Shown: in pieces, positions 28,005 through 36,391 of the stretch
Layout: each line of letters opens with the position of its first letter
How positions within the stretch are numbered: position 1 is the first letter of the stretch
Origin: a virus
Direction: 5' to 3' (one strand)
DNA length: 36,391 bases
Virus record (IMG/VR): IMGVR_UViG_3300033141_004211
Location: 64,001 to 100,391 of that record
Made by a program: the position numbers and the translations under genes
The notes under the pieces: generated by a model
Database searches by the model: none
Told to the model about the DNA's origin: nothing
What the model saw: only the letters and a program-made list of their open reading frames with translations

Positions 28005-28033
28005 ATTATACACAATAGTCCCCGATTTGTCAA
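28005..28033 (-). promoter_or_regulatory. Promoter of the ATPase/membrane-protein unit
   Basis: Minus strand TTGACA (28028-28033), 17-bp spacer, TATAAT (28005-28010): a perfect consensus promoter placed just behind the terminator of the structural-gene unit. Confidence 0.88.
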
Positions 28034-28035
28034 AT

Positions 28036-28063
28036 AAAAAAGGTGGACCTTATCCACCTTTTT
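28036..28063. terminator. Intrinsic terminator after the structural-gene unit
   Basis: AAAAAAGGTGGA (28036-28047), loop CCTTA, TCCACCTTTTT (28053-28063). The stem is flanked by A- and T-runs, so it can act in both directions. It ends the leftward unit coming from the tail and surface genes. Confidence 0.8.
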
Positions 28064-28093
28064 CTCATCAGAGAAAAGTTTCATCTCTATATT

Positions 28094-29335
28094 CTATACC
28101 TTGTTCATTGTGAAGAGGTCTGCGAGCCCTACCTCTTCTAGCTCAGCGAATATGTTTTCTATACCCCTCCTCTGTAGAGGTATAGAGACCAATTGCCACA
28201 TTGTAACCGCAGGGGCTTTCGTGAAGATGACCGTCACCGTCTCATTCCCAACATCAACCTGGAAGGTTTGGTCCAGGAAGGAGATGGTATAAGTGCCGGG
28301 GTTCCAGATGTTCAGTTCCCAGCCACCCGGCCCGTGTTCTGGCTTGGAACCCGATAGCAAGGCGGTAACATTCCCCCAGGAGTCGCTCACCGCTACTGCA
28401 ATGTTGGCCTCTGGCATCTTGCCTATCAGCAAGCGGAGCCCCCCCCGTCGTTGAACTTTCATAGTCCAGGTGTCAGGGGGCGGTTCAGGAGGTGGTGGCT
28501 TGGGGGGTGTCCAGAGCTCCTCTGCCACTTCCACTTCCCACCAACCCGTCTTCCCGGTGTCGTAAGGGAACCTCCACTCCTCAGAAAGATGCGTCCCACT
28601 TGGCCTCTCCAGGTGCACCAAGAATGTACGGCCCGCCTCTCCCTCTGCGGGGATGTAATCTGTTGTGAGCTCAAATCCCCTTATGGTGGTAGGATGTACG
28701 GTACCGAGGTCTGGCCCACCCTCAACTCTCAGGTGAGCCCTCACGTCGTAGAAGTCTCGCTCTCCCACAGCCCTGATGTGAATCCTGTTTTCGGCCCTCT
28801 CTATGAACTCTGCGGAGATCAGCTCAAATTGCCTCTCAAATTCCTCTCCCCCAATCATCCTCTGAAAAACTTGGTCAAGATGCTCGTGATTTGTGCCTGC
28901 GATCATGCCCAGCCCCTGAACCAGGTCACTCGGAAAAGTCTTGCTCCGCACCCACACAGCATAGGGGCCTCCCTCCCCTACACCAAAGTAGCCACCTGCC
29001 CCCATTCCAGGCCCTACGTCCCCGTTCAGGTTTGTGAGGCCATGCACGAATTGAGGATACCAGTCGTAGCTGGTTATTTCTGTCGGTGGCTCAGGCGGGT
29101 CGGGCGCATCGGGCCAATAGAGGGCAACGTCTTGTCCCTCGATAGGCCTGCCGTCTTCGTCTAGTACCTGGGTAACAAGGGCGGCTGGTCCCTCTTTTGC
29201 TCGCAGTGCCACCAAACGGTAGGCCGCCTGGTTGGGGTCGGTCGCTGTCCGTACAACCTCGACTCCGTAGCGAGATGCAGCCCACTCCATATCCCGCTCA
29301 TTCCCCTCCAAGTCAAAAACCTTTGGCTCGTCCAT
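28094..29335 (-). CDS. Putative virion or surface protein (413 aa)
   Basis: Not assigned to a family. The N-terminal region (KVFDLEGNERDMEWAASRYG, then QVLDEDGRPIEGQDVALYWP) and the middle are beta-rich with Ig-like and carbohydrate-binding character. A Pro-rich linker (WTPPKPPPPEPPPDTW, about 275-290) separates a C-terminal beta-domain (GGWELNIWNPGTYTISFLDQ). Similar modules accompany glycosidase-like proteins in Chloroflexota and their phages. It overlaps the preceding TIM-barrel gene by 23 nt and is the last gene before the terminator. Confidence 0.6.
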   Translation of the reverse strand: MDEPKVFDLEGNERDMEWAASRYGVEVVRTATDPNQAAYRLVALRAKEGPAALVTQVLDEDGRPIEGQDVALYWPDAPDPPEPPTEITSYDWYPQFVHGLTNLNGDVGPGMGAGGYFGVGEGGPYAVWVRSKTFPSDLVQGLGMIAGTNHEHLDQVFQRMIGGEEFERQFELISAEFIERAENRIHIRAVGERDFYDVRAHLRVEGGPDLGTVHPTTIRGFELTTDYIPAEGEAGRTFLVHLERPSGTHLSEEWRFPYDTGKTGWWEVEVAEELWTPPKPPPPEPPPDTWTMKVQRRGGLRLLIGKMPEANIAVAVSDSWGNVTALLSGSKPEHGPGGWELNIWNPGTYTISFLDQTFQVDVGNETVTVIFTKAPAVTMWQLVSIPLQRRGIENIFAELEEVGLADLFTMNKV

Positions 29336-30212
29336 TATTCACCTCCGGATAGATTCTATAATTCCCAATCCAGGTGGGAATTTCGGTTCCAAGGACATCA
29401 AAACCCTTGGTTCTCCAATCGTCATTCAATCCTGCCCCGAAGAGCAAGGCGAAATCTACATCGTCATCTCTCTCCAGGGCGTCTATGTACCAAGCCAAGC
29501 TTGCTTTATAGTTCGTTTCATAATTCGGGGCAGCAAAGCGAAAACCCAAGTTCTCTTGGCCAGCTATTACCCCTCCGTCTAATCCGCACTCCGTTATGGC
29601 AAACTTTACGTTGCGGAATCCTGCTTTCTTGATAGCCCGAGAAGCCACTTTCCATCTCAGGGTTTGCCACATGCCATCATTGCCTTGCATTAAGCCATCA
29701 CAGTAAGTCCTGTACATTTGGGGCCAGTCATACTCATGCCAGCCTAGCCTGCAAACGGGACAATTATCTAGCGCAGTCAGAGTACGATGAAACACTGTTA
29801 TGTCATCTCTGAAATGGCCAGTGTTAAGGTTCAAAACGATAGCATGGATGCCCATCTGTTTGTGAGCCTCGGCGATAAACGCCGAGGCAAAGCGGTCGGC
29901 CAAGTCGTGCCGCCCGAGGTCATAGGAATAGATGTACTCATTGTTGCCGAGTACATAATCCAGGATGTCTGAGAAGGGTGCTGTCTCTCTTTTTAGAGTA
30001 CTTACCGCCTGGGCAGCATCTTCCTCGGGGTGCTGGTCCCAGGTGAAGTTGGGCCAGTGACGGAAGATAGACTTGACCCCCATGTCCCTCAGAGCTTCAT
30101 AAAAGCTTCTCTCTTTCACCATAATCCCCATTGCTGCCCTTGGCTTAGCCACCCGACAGAAATCCAACAGCCCGGAGGCGTTCATTTGGCATTGTGCCCC
30201 TAGTTTCCCCAT
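29313..30212 (-). CDS. TIM-barrel glycosidase-like protein (299 aa)
   Basis: The pattern of a clan-A glycoside hydrolase is visible: DYVLGNNEYIYSYD gives the Asn-Glu acid/base motif (Glu 92) and VKFAITECGLDGG the strand-end nucleophile (Glu 208), about 116 residues apart. Trp-rich strands lie between them. It may cleave or bind cell-surface or capsular glycan during infection, or be a lysis enzyme. No signal peptide is seen, consistent with a virion component or with release at lysis. The ribosome site GGAGGAAGG precedes ATG 30212, which overlaps the upstream gene by 13 nt. Confidence 0.66.
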   Translation of the reverse strand: MGKLGAQCQMNASGLLDFCRVAKPRAAMGIMVKERSFYEALRDMGVKSIFRHWPNFTWDQHPEEDAAQAVSTLKRETAPFSDILDYVLGNNEYIYSYDLGRHDLADRFASAFIAEAHKQMGIHAIVLNLNTGHFRDDITVFHRTLTALDNCPVCRLGWHEYDWPQMYRTYCDGLMQGNDGMWQTLRWKVASRAIKKAGFRNVKFAITECGLDGGVIAGQENLGFRFAAPNYETNYKASLAWYIDALERDDDVDFALLFGAGLNDDWRTKGFDVLGTEIPTWIGNYRIYPEVNNGRAKGF

Positions 30213-31252
30213 TTTCCTTCCTCCACAACAGCCTGGAAAGCGGTAATATATTCGGGATTGTCCGCTATATCCTCGATAGTATCCCCCATATAAGAAGAAG
30301 GACTCCAGGGATAAAACATTATCCCGTCAAAAACATCATAGCTTAAGACCTCCATACCCACCTGCCGCACCCAATCAGCGGAGGGAAGGGGGATACCACG
30401 AGCCGGGTACTCATATACTGCTATGAGAGCTACCACCCGTAAGCTTGGGTATTTTGCCTTCAACTGTTGGGCGGCCGCCGCTTGGTCTGTGACATAGCCC
30501 GTTTGCTGATGCTTCTTCATGGTGATAGTAAACCCAGCGATGTCTACAAATTCTCCCCCGTTAGCGAAGGATTCTACACAACCTAACTGCCCAAAGTTGA
30601 CCATCACTTGGATGTCTGGGTCTACACCTTTTACGGTCTGATAGAACTGTCGCATCTCACTAGGCGTAATACCCCACTTCCCCGGATGACACGGTTCGTC
30701 AATAATGTAGTACCCAAAGAAGTCGGGGTCACTAGCTATGTCATTGCCGGAGAACACTGCACTGATGATCTGCTCCAGCTTGATAAAATCAATCTTTGTC
30801 CCGCTCTGGAACGCCCGCCGACTTTGCGCCCGGCCAAGAAGTTGCAACCCCTGAGACTTCGCTGCCTGTAGCGATGGGGATAGGTCGGCCTGATAGGTTT
30901 GGTTGGAGACAACACTCATCCCTAAGCTCGCTACAGCCCCGAAATCGGCGGAGTCATTGACCGCCATAATGCCCACGAACCTCCTTCGGGGATACTCCGT
31001 CGGTGTGGGCGTTGCCGTAGGTGTTGCCGTAGGCGCAGGCGTCATCGTACTGGTAGGCACACTCGTAGGAGTCTGAGTGGCGGTGCTGGTAGGCAATGGG
31101 GCCGCACACCGTACCAAGACCGCCTCACCCGGCTCCAGTACTACCGTCTCTACATCAGTGGCTCCAATAAATCCCCGGCTTCCAAAAACCGCCACTCCCA
31201 CAACCACAATGAGAAATGCTAACACACAAAGTGTTACCTGCCAAGATTTCAT
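30200..31252 (-). CDS. Membrane-anchored TIM-barrel-like protein with Thr/Pro linker (350 aa)
   Basis: From ATG 31252 the protein has one N-terminal transmembrane or signal-anchor segment (VTLCVLAFLIVVVGVAVFG, about 6-24). A Thr/Pro-rich linker (TSTMTPAPTATPTATPTPT, about 62-80) follows, of the type common in Chloroflexota secreted proteins. A barrel-like domain comes next, with GYYIIDEPCHPGKWG (a glycosidase-like Asp-Glu), VDIAGFTITM and DGIMFYPWSPSS. It pairs with the next TIM-barrel gene. The start region is disturbed by a 53-bp miniature element between the ribosome site and the ATG. A TTG start within that element at 31279 is less likely. Confidence 0.66.
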   Translation of the reverse strand: MKSWQVTLCVLAFLIVVVGVAVFGSRGFIGATDVETVVLEPGEAVLVRCAAPLPTSTATQTPTSVPTSTMTPAPTATPTATPTPTEYPRRRFVGIMAVNDSADFGAVASLGMSVVSNQTYQADLSPSLQAAKSQGLQLLGRAQSRRAFQSGTKIDFIKLEQIISAVFSGNDIASDPDFFGYYIIDEPCHPGKWGITPSEMRQFYQTVKGVDPDIQVMVNFGQLGCVESFANGGEFVDIAGFTITMKKHQQTGYVTDQAAAAQQLKAKYPSLRVVALIAVYEYPARGIPLPSADWVRQVGMEVLSYDVFDGIMFYPWSPSSYMGDTIEDIADNPEYITAFQAVVEEGKWGN

Positions 31253-31259
31253 GATCCAC

Positions 31260-31312
31260 GGTTCCTCAAACTGTGTCAAAGTGCGTTGCCAACGTGAGTA
31301 GTTTGAGGAACC
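31260..31312 (-). mobile_element. 53-bp miniature element related to TnpB element 1
   Basis: Perfect 13-bp terminal inverted repeats GGTTCCTCAAACT (31260-31272 and 31312-31300) surround a 27-bp core. One end matches 16 nt of the TnpB element's right end (GGTTCCTCAAACTGTG). The other resembles its left end (GGTTCCTCAA, then GCACTTT). It looks like the two ends of that element fused by internal deletion. It lies between a ribosome site (AGAAAGGAGTA) and ATG 31252. Confidence 0.72.
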
Positions 31313-31389
31313 TACTCCTTTCTAGACTAATTACTCACACTCCAGGTCCACATCCAACAAAGCGTTGAGCTCAATAGTGACTCAACCAC

Positions 31390-31731
31390 CTAGCCATCGC
31401 ACTCTTCGGCCGGGTCCAGTATGTCCCACACTTGGCCCACCACAAGTGGGCCAAAGCTTTTGCCCACCAAGTCTTTCAGCAAAGCGACATCCTCAACTTT
31501 GAGGTCTACCTCGCCTTCACTCAGACGCAACGCCAGGCGGTACCGTCTCGCCTTCTCTGTGCCTTGAAGCCGCTCGTCCGGATACTGTGCCAATAGTGCG
31601 TCAGTACACACTGATAGCAAGGTGATAGCCCGTTCCTCCGTCGCCTGGCCACAGGTAGGACACCGCTGGGACGCTACTGTGAGCGGCGAGCCGTCAAGTG
31701 TAGTCAGTGCCTGTGCAAAGTTGACCTTCAT
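31390..31731 (-). CDS. Phage morphogenesis-type protein (113 aa)
   Basis: MKVNFAQALTTLDGSPLTVA, then CPTCG, then RRYRLALRLSEGEVDLKVED and LLKDLVGKSFGPLVVGQVWD. This layout (short N-terminal strand, helix with RRYxLA, VDL-DVALLKxLVGK) is common for small proteins encoded among phage structural genes. The exact role (tail assembly or scaffold) is not established. GAGAGGGGG precedes ATG 31731. The CxxC near the middle may be a metal site or disulphide pair. Confidence 0.6.
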   Translation of the reverse strand: MKVNFAQALTTLDGSPLTVASQRCPTCGQATEERAITLLSVCTDALLAQYPDERLQGTEKARRYRLALRLSEGEVDLKVEDVALLKDLVGKSFGPLVVGQVWDILDPAEECDG

Positions 31732-31816
31732 AGTAACCCCCTCTCTACCTGGTCAGGAACATGATAATCCAGACCAAAACGTTAGCTAACAACATGCACT
31801 TCAGGACCGGGATATT

Positions 31817-31942
31817 CTAAATCCAGACATCTGTGCCCCAGATGAGCTTGTGTAAAGGAACGCTCTCCAGAACCCCAGGCGAGAACTCTATGTATACTGC
31901 CCGGAAACGCCCCGGCTCTACTGTGATGGTAGAGTCTTCCAT
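31817..31942 (-). CDS. Small unknown protein (41 aa)
   Basis: ATG 31942 with AAGGGGGTGG upstream encodes MEDSTITVEPGRFRAVYIEF and 21 more residues, largely beta-strand. An in-frame upstream ATG at 32014 would add a Cys-rich basic stretch and lacks a ribosome site, so I prefer the short form. It lies between the large virion protein and the morphogenesis-type gene. Confidence 0.55.
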   Translation of the reverse strand: MEDSTITVEPGRFRAVYIEFSPGVLESVPLHKLIWGTDVWI

Positions 31943-32025
31943 CCTTACCACCCCCTTTCTATTTAAGGCTGTGCAGCAACGACATAATTTAACCACCTTT
32001 TTTCTAATGAGCAAACGTTACCACC

Positions 32026-34602
32026 TCAGGTTGGTTCACCTAATTTATCGCTAATGTAATTAAAACAAACCCCATGAAGCTCCACTGTATCAGAAATTGT
32101 GTCCTGAGCGTCGGCTGAGAGTCTGGTCAATTTAAACATGATAGTTACGTCGGTGGCACTGGGGGCGTTAATTCCCTCAATAGTGGTAATCACCAACCCA
32201 TTGGCAGTGGCAGAAGCAGCGTCAACCACTGTCAGCGTTTCCTCCCCGTCTTGGGTCATATCCTCATCCTCGCTAAACCAGCGGTATTTTAACTGCCACT
32301 TGCAATTGCCAGTAGAAGCCGAACTCCAGCCAATCCGTATTATTACCCCCTCAGTTCTATCCAGGTCGTAAGGAATGGCTATTCTCCAGCTAACGCTCTC
32401 CTGATTAGCCCCCACACCTTCGTTGCTAAACTCCCAGGCCGCAGTTTCCAACGTCCCGAAAGATACCTCGCTAGCTGGCTTAGCTCCAGGGGCTTTTATT
32501 CCAGCTGCATCAATCCACAAATCCCTAATAACCCTGGCTGTGCCGTGAAGGGTTAGCTCCCCATCCGAGGCAAAGGAGGCATAGTTAGTGCCATCATCTC
32601 CAAACATGGCGTCTCCCACCACCTGAAATGCCGCGTCTGGTGAGGTCGTCTTGACGCCGACGGGGCCGCCGAAATAACTAGGCGATGAGCCACTATGGTA
32701 CAAGGCATAATCCATGCCTCGTACATCATGAAGGTACAGCATGTATGCTGTGCCAGTGATGGTAGCGCTGCTGTCACCTCGAACATGGAAAGCGTAAAAG
32801 TTGCCTCCGACCGTCACACCAGCTTCGAGGTCGGTATAGACCTGGAAGCCAAAAGCGTTATCCGCTACCTCACCGGCGTTGAGGTCTGCAAGGATGTAGC
32901 CTCCGAAGAAGTCGTCAGTGACAGTGCCTCCGGCCATCCGGGCTAAAATCCACATGCCACGTAGGTCTTCCGTGCCATCTCCTACTGTGCCATCGTTCAA
33001 AACGGTCGCAGAGTAAAGGCCAATGAGGTCACCGATGGTGCCCCCTGCTTGGCTCATACTAGTGTTTGCATAGTATCCGTAGAAGTCATCATTCCTGTCA
33101 GTGGCTCCGGCGGTCTTCGTGTGAATGTTTCTGATACCCATCCAGCCCGTAGTGATGTCAAGGGCCGTGTCTTCTACCCGGAGGTGGTGGGTTCCCGCTG
33201 CAGTCCCAATACCAACGTTGACGTTAAAGAGCACGTTATCATCATAAAACTCTGCGACCGTGACCTCGCCACCTCCGCCAGCGGTAGCAGTGTTGGCTCG
33301 AATCTGCACAACGCCATTGGACGCACGGTTGCATAGCGCAACCACATCGCTGCCAGGAAACAGAAGCGCATAGCGGTCAGAGCTGCCACTGTCCCTATAA
33401 GTGATTCCCCCACCCCCACCTACTGTGCCAATAAACCGTAGGAGAGCACTAGCCTTTGCGAGGTCAAAGTTAGCATCCTCTAAGGTCAGTGTATCTGGGG
33501 TGGCATCACTCCACACCAGCCGCCCTGCCGCTGCACCTAAGCCGACCATAGCACCATCTGGCAGAGTGATACCATCGCCGGAGACACGAGCAAATTCTCC
33601 CAAGGCAGCTCCTGCTTTGCGGCCAAGAATAGAGAGATAGCTGTCTTCACTGGCGGCAGCCGCGTCACTCCATACGGCATCGAGAGCGATAGCATCCTCT
33701 GTAGTGCCCCCGTCGTCTTCCAATCGAAAAAGAATCCGAGAGCCCAGCCCTGCCGCCGCTACTCCACTGGTTGCCCTGCCCAACCGCATCATCTCAATAA
33801 TGGTATTCGTCGATGCGTCGGAAAAACTCAGCTCTAACATCGGATTAGCAGCGTTGCTGTAAGTCAAACTAACCCTATCCCCGAGCAAGAGAGTCTTCAC
33901 ATCTACATACGTTGGGGCGATTTGCAAAATGTCCGTCCCGCCTCGGTCTCTAAAGACTGCGAACCCCGCCTCGCCGCTCTGGGCTGGAATCTGAAACACC
34001 CAACGGCTGGCATATTGAACCACATCATCTTCGAGATAAATAAAGCCAGTATCGTCATTGGAACCCCCAATCCAACCGACATACGGGCTGTCTCCTGCGC
34101 CGTCATCGAGAACTAAGCCAGCAGCAATTAGCCGCGCAACGTCTGTCCCGCCCACCTCAAAATCAATCTGGTCATCCGTCGGTGCGCTAATGCTTGTATC
34201 GCCGTCAGCGTCCAGCACCAGGGCGTCAGCCGCCCCGTTCAAATCCAAGAATTGGCCACCTTGTGCATTACTGCTATGATCGTGAACCCATATCGGCGGT
34301 GATGTCCCCCCACCAGCATCCTGGATGAAGGCCACAAATTCATAATACGTAAGTTTACGATCTTTCGCCTTGGCGACATAAATGACATCGCCGTAGGACA
34401 AAACCGGGATGCTGTAGCACTGAGTTAAACGATTGTCGTCGTCTACCAAGCGAATCCAATAAAAGTTGGCACGTCCGGCGACGGCTACCGTAGCACCATC
34501 CCCATTACCAGCGACGGCCATGACAGGGAGGTTCTTATTAGCTTTCCTCCCCATCGTACTTCCGTATTCAGCTTCGGCTTTGAATCTTACTGGAGTTCTC
34601 AT
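32026..34602 (-). CDS. Tail fibre-like virion protein (858 aa)
   Basis: A large Gly/Ala/Asp-rich protein of irregular short beta repeats (FLDLNGAADALVLDADGDTS, ARLIAAGLVLDDGAGDSPYV, AALGEFARVSGDGITLPDGA), typical of phage tail fibres or spikes. About 100 C-terminal residues form a separate beta domain (QESVSWRIAIPYDLDRTEGV to the end), often seen in virion proteins and possibly receptor-binding. Its start overlaps the end of the upstream structural gene by 4 nt. No intramolecular chaperone motif was recognised. Confidence 0.75.
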   Translation of the reverse strand: MRTPVRFKAEAEYGSTMGRKANKNLPVMAVAGNGDGATVAVAGRANFYWIRLVDDDNRLTQCYSIPVLSYGDVIYVAKAKDRKLTYYEFVAFIQDAGGGTSPPIWVHDHSSNAQGGQFLDLNGAADALVLDADGDTSISAPTDDQIDFEVGGTDVARLIAAGLVLDDGAGDSPYVGWIGGSNDDTGFIYLEDDVVQYASRWVFQIPAQSGEAGFAVFRDRGGTDILQIAPTYVDVKTLLLGDRVSLTYSNAANPMLELSFSDASTNTIIEMMRLGRATSGVAAAGLGSRILFRLEDDGGTTEDAIALDAVWSDAAAASEDSYLSILGRKAGAALGEFARVSGDGITLPDGAMVGLGAAAGRLVWSDATPDTLTLEDANFDLAKASALLRFIGTVGGGGGITYRDSGSSDRYALLFPGSDVVALCNRASNGVVQIRANTATAGGGGEVTVAEFYDDNVLFNVNVGIGTAAGTHHLRVEDTALDITTGWMGIRNIHTKTAGATDRNDDFYGYYANTSMSQAGGTIGDLIGLYSATVLNDGTVGDGTEDLRGMWILARMAGGTVTDDFFGGYILADLNAGEVADNAFGFQVYTDLEAGVTVGGNFYAFHVRGDSSATITGTAYMLYLHDVRGMDYALYHSGSSPSYFGGPVGVKTTSPDAAFQVVGDAMFGDDGTNYASFASDGELTLHGTARVIRDLWIDAAGIKAPGAKPASEVSFGTLETAAWEFSNEGVGANQESVSWRIAIPYDLDRTEGVIIRIGWSSASTGNCKWQLKYRWFSEDEDMTQDGEETLTVVDAASATANGLVITTIEGINAPSATDVTIMFKLTRLSADAQDTISDTVELHGVCFNYISDKLGEPT

Positions 34603-36391
34603 AGGCTAAACACCGGAGCTATGCACGTGACTTTCGGATTTGACCAGCCATTTGCGACACAGACAGCATTCCAGTTTCCAGTTTGCCGCTGCCAAGACAA
34701 TCCCCTATCCTTTGAAACGTAAACCGGGCCAGAGGCAATGCCGTCACCATCTTGCGTGACGTAGAAATAATCTGCATTGTGAGGATAATCGGCACAATGC
34801 CGCATCCACCAATTACCCGGATCGCCAAGGTTGACGGCGTGAACCCACCCGTTTCGCTGTGTCCACGCTGTGCCATCATCCGAAACAAAAAGGTTGAATG
34901 TAGTATCACACAAAGCAAATGCCCAATATCTATCCGTGCGGAAACGGTTGCATCCAACCCACAGGGCCATCGCTTCGTTTTCGCCAGTGCACAGATCATC
35001 GCAAGAACAAACGAGATGGTCATTTGTGCAGCGGACCACCCTCGCGGTATCGTCGGCGTACGGATCTTCGTAAGATCCAGCATACAATCCGTGAGCGTCG
35101 TCATCGTTATCAGTATGGCGATGGTGGCAATGGGGACCCTGAAGATATTCAAAATCATCCGTGTAACCGCATAGCAAATCACACGGATCAAGCCTTAAGT
35201 CCACCCATCCCGCCCACAGATTCGTAGTTCTTGTTATCTTGAAGATCCCGTCGGGCCATCTGTACCAAGAGACCCACGCGACATTCGCATCGTGGGATGA
35301 AGCCTCGATTCTGGGCATACACACCCCTCCGACTTCCCCACCCTTCAGATTCTGAGAGTTAAAATTCAAGGCATTCACCGTCCACCAAACTGTAGGCTCC
35401 GTCCATCCATTCGTGACGCCGCTGGCCATCCACAAGTTTTCCTGAACGGAAGAAGAAACCACCATCCCAACGATGTCTTCAGAATCGCCAGACGTATCTA
35501 GAACTTGTGTCCATGTCGGGGCATCAGTATTCAGATTGGTCGTCAGCCATATCCCATTCGGTCCACAGACCATTGCCCTGTTGAACGGATCGAACTTGTC
35601 CAAAGCAATGAACAACAGCCCTCCAGCATCAACCAAACCCAAATCGGTATAGACGACATCTCCAGGATTGTCGGACATAGCACCTGACATTCTGATAACA
35701 TGGCCACTATCCCCCAAGACAAAATAGGCCAGTGCTCCATCCTTTCCCAAATCTTCTCCCCACGGAGGCGGATCGTCCACGCCATTCGTCTGCGGAGGCC
35801 AATCCCCCCAATATTCAGGTGGATTCTCAGGCGGGTCTTCAGCCGGAGGCTGTGAAGGATATTCTCCAGCCACTCCGTCCGGGCCCCAAGTACTGGCCTC
35901 CCCCTCAACATCAACTAAAATAATACCGTCCTTGTTGTCCACATGCATAGATACGCCAGTGCATAGAAACTCTTTCTTATCCCAATCGAAAGAACGCACG
36001 GTAGAGGATAACGTAATACCAAAGTAATCAAGCGTTGCAGGTTCCAACACCCTATTATTGAACGCCTTCACGTGAATGTGGGGGAAGCGAATGTTCCTCC
36101 ACGCCCGATATAAGCCGGACAGGGTATTGGCCTCAGGTTGCGCAGCGGCGATTGTGCTGCCAGATAGTAAAATCCCATCTACCTTCTCTATGGTGCCGAA
36201 ATTAGTCTGCCTGGCCGGCGCGAGAGAATACACCTCCTGTGGGTTGCCGTTCGCATCGTAGATGAAACCGATGAAATCCACTTGTGCCACTGAATCCCGC
36301 TGGCGCTCTTCACCAACCCCTAGCTCCTCACGCCAGTCCTGCCTTTGGAAAACATAGACCGGGGGACCCCACCAAACCCTCTCGCTAAGGT
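34599..36391 (-). CDS. Large virion protein with propeller-like repeats, 5'-truncated at window edge
   Basis: The frame stays open to the right edge of the window, and the sequence before GTG 36290 (VWWGPPVYVFQRQDWREELG) is coding-like. That GTG is therefore probably internal and the gene starts outside. It has a Pro-rich linker (PSQPPAEDPPENPPEYWGDW) and then repeated blades with Trp and Asp-box-like turns (LWMASGVTNG, VSDDGTAWTQRNG, VSKDRGLSWQRQTG), as in sialidase/BNR beta-propellers. A His/Cys/Asp-rich stretch (GPHCHHRHTDNDDDAH) may bind metal. It is probably a tail or baseplate protein. Confidence 0.72.
   Translation of the reverse strand, partial: LSERVWWGPPVYVFQRQDWREELGVGEERQRDSVAQVDFIGFIYDANGNPQEVYSLAPARQTNFGTIEKVDGILLSGSTIAAAQPEANTLSGLYRAWRNIRFPHIHVKAFNNRVLEPATLDYFGITLSSTVRSFDWDKKEFLCTGVSMHVDNKDGIILVDVEGEASTWGPDGVAGEYPSQPPAEDPPENPPEYWGDWPPQTNGVDDPPPWGEDLGKDGALAYFVLGDSGHVIRMSGAMSDNPGDVVYTDLGLVDAGGLLFIALDKFDPFNRAMVCGPNGIWLTTNLNTDAPTWTQVLDTSGDSEDIVGMVVSSSVQENLWMASGVTNGWTEPTVWWTVNALNFNSQNLKGGEVGGVCMPRIEASSHDANVAWVSWYRWPDGIFKITRTTNLWAGWVDLRLDPCDLLCGYTDDFEYLQGPHCHHRHTDNDDDAHGLYAGSYEDPYADDTARVVRCTNDHLVCSCDDLCTGENEAMALWVGCNRFRTDRYWAFALCDTTFNLFVSDDGTAWTQRNGWVHAVNLGDPGNWWMRHCADYPHNADYFYVTQDGDGIASGPVYVSKDRGLSWQRQTGNWNAVCVANGWSNPKVTCIAPVFSL

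Noticed and set aside
31745-31795. Possible 16-residue membrane peptide (MLLANVLVWIIMFLTR)
   Set aside because: Plausible composition but no clear ribosome site and very short.

Overview
The window looks like part of a tailed bacteriophage (or phage-plasmid) genome. It has a large terminase, a DnaB-type helicase, a DnaG-type primase, its own DNA sliding clamp, tail-type structural proteins, and dozens of small unidentified genes packed with 1-4 bp or slightly longer overlaps. Every gene except one at the extreme left edge (2-202) lies on the minus strand, so the text reads from right to left. The host is probably a Chloroflexota bacterium. This is an inference from Thr/Pro-rich linkers, TIM-barrel surface proteins, an abundance of IscB and TnpB, and a Csx15-like protein. 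Portal, capsid and most tail genes are not in the window.

Layout from right to left. 36391-28094: two large virion/tail proteins, small morphogenesis-type proteins, two TIM-barrel (glycosidase-like) proteins and a repeat-poor surface protein, closed by a terminator at 28036-28063. 28033-24169: a promoter followed by a ribbon-helix-helix protein, a metal-site membrane protein, an FtsK/HerA-type ATPase and a run of small membrane proteins. 24099-21222: a perfect TGTGA-N6-TCACA palindrome and a promoter driving an accessory operon that includes a pentapeptide-repeat protein translationally coupled to a Csx15-like protein (a CRISPR-associated family), then a membrane protein. 21215-7216: a promoter followed by zinc-ribbon proteins, two TnpB genes, many hypothetical proteins, a freestanding FtsH-protease-like protein, primase, a ParB-like protein flanked by two arrays of a 5-bp repeat, a RAMP-like protein and the replicative helicase. 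7235-3475: an HNH protein, an IscB element with its HEARO/omega RNA, the sliding clamp and a PD-(D/E)XK nuclease. 3457-512: two strong promoters, a small protein, the terminase pair and the remnant of a DNA methyltransferase. A bidirectional terminator at 268-297 separates this from the rightward gene at the left edge.

Regulation is unusually readable. Six minus-strand sites have a perfect TTGACA, exactly 17 bp, and a TATAAT-like box. Three of them also share the sequence AAATGTGGTAT around the -10 box. One appears to give a leaderless mRNA starting at the GTG of the gene before the large terminase. 

The most notable points are the phage-borne Csx15-like gene (a candidate anti-CRISPR ring nuclease); three RNA-guided OMEGA nucleases in one phage segment; a TnpB element and a 53-bp miniature relative of it, both inserted exactly between a Shine-Dalgarno sequence and its start codon; the CCNNG pentamer arrays bracketing a ParB-like gene; and two genes that are intact apart from a -1 frameshift. 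No tRNA, rRNA or CRISPR array was seen.
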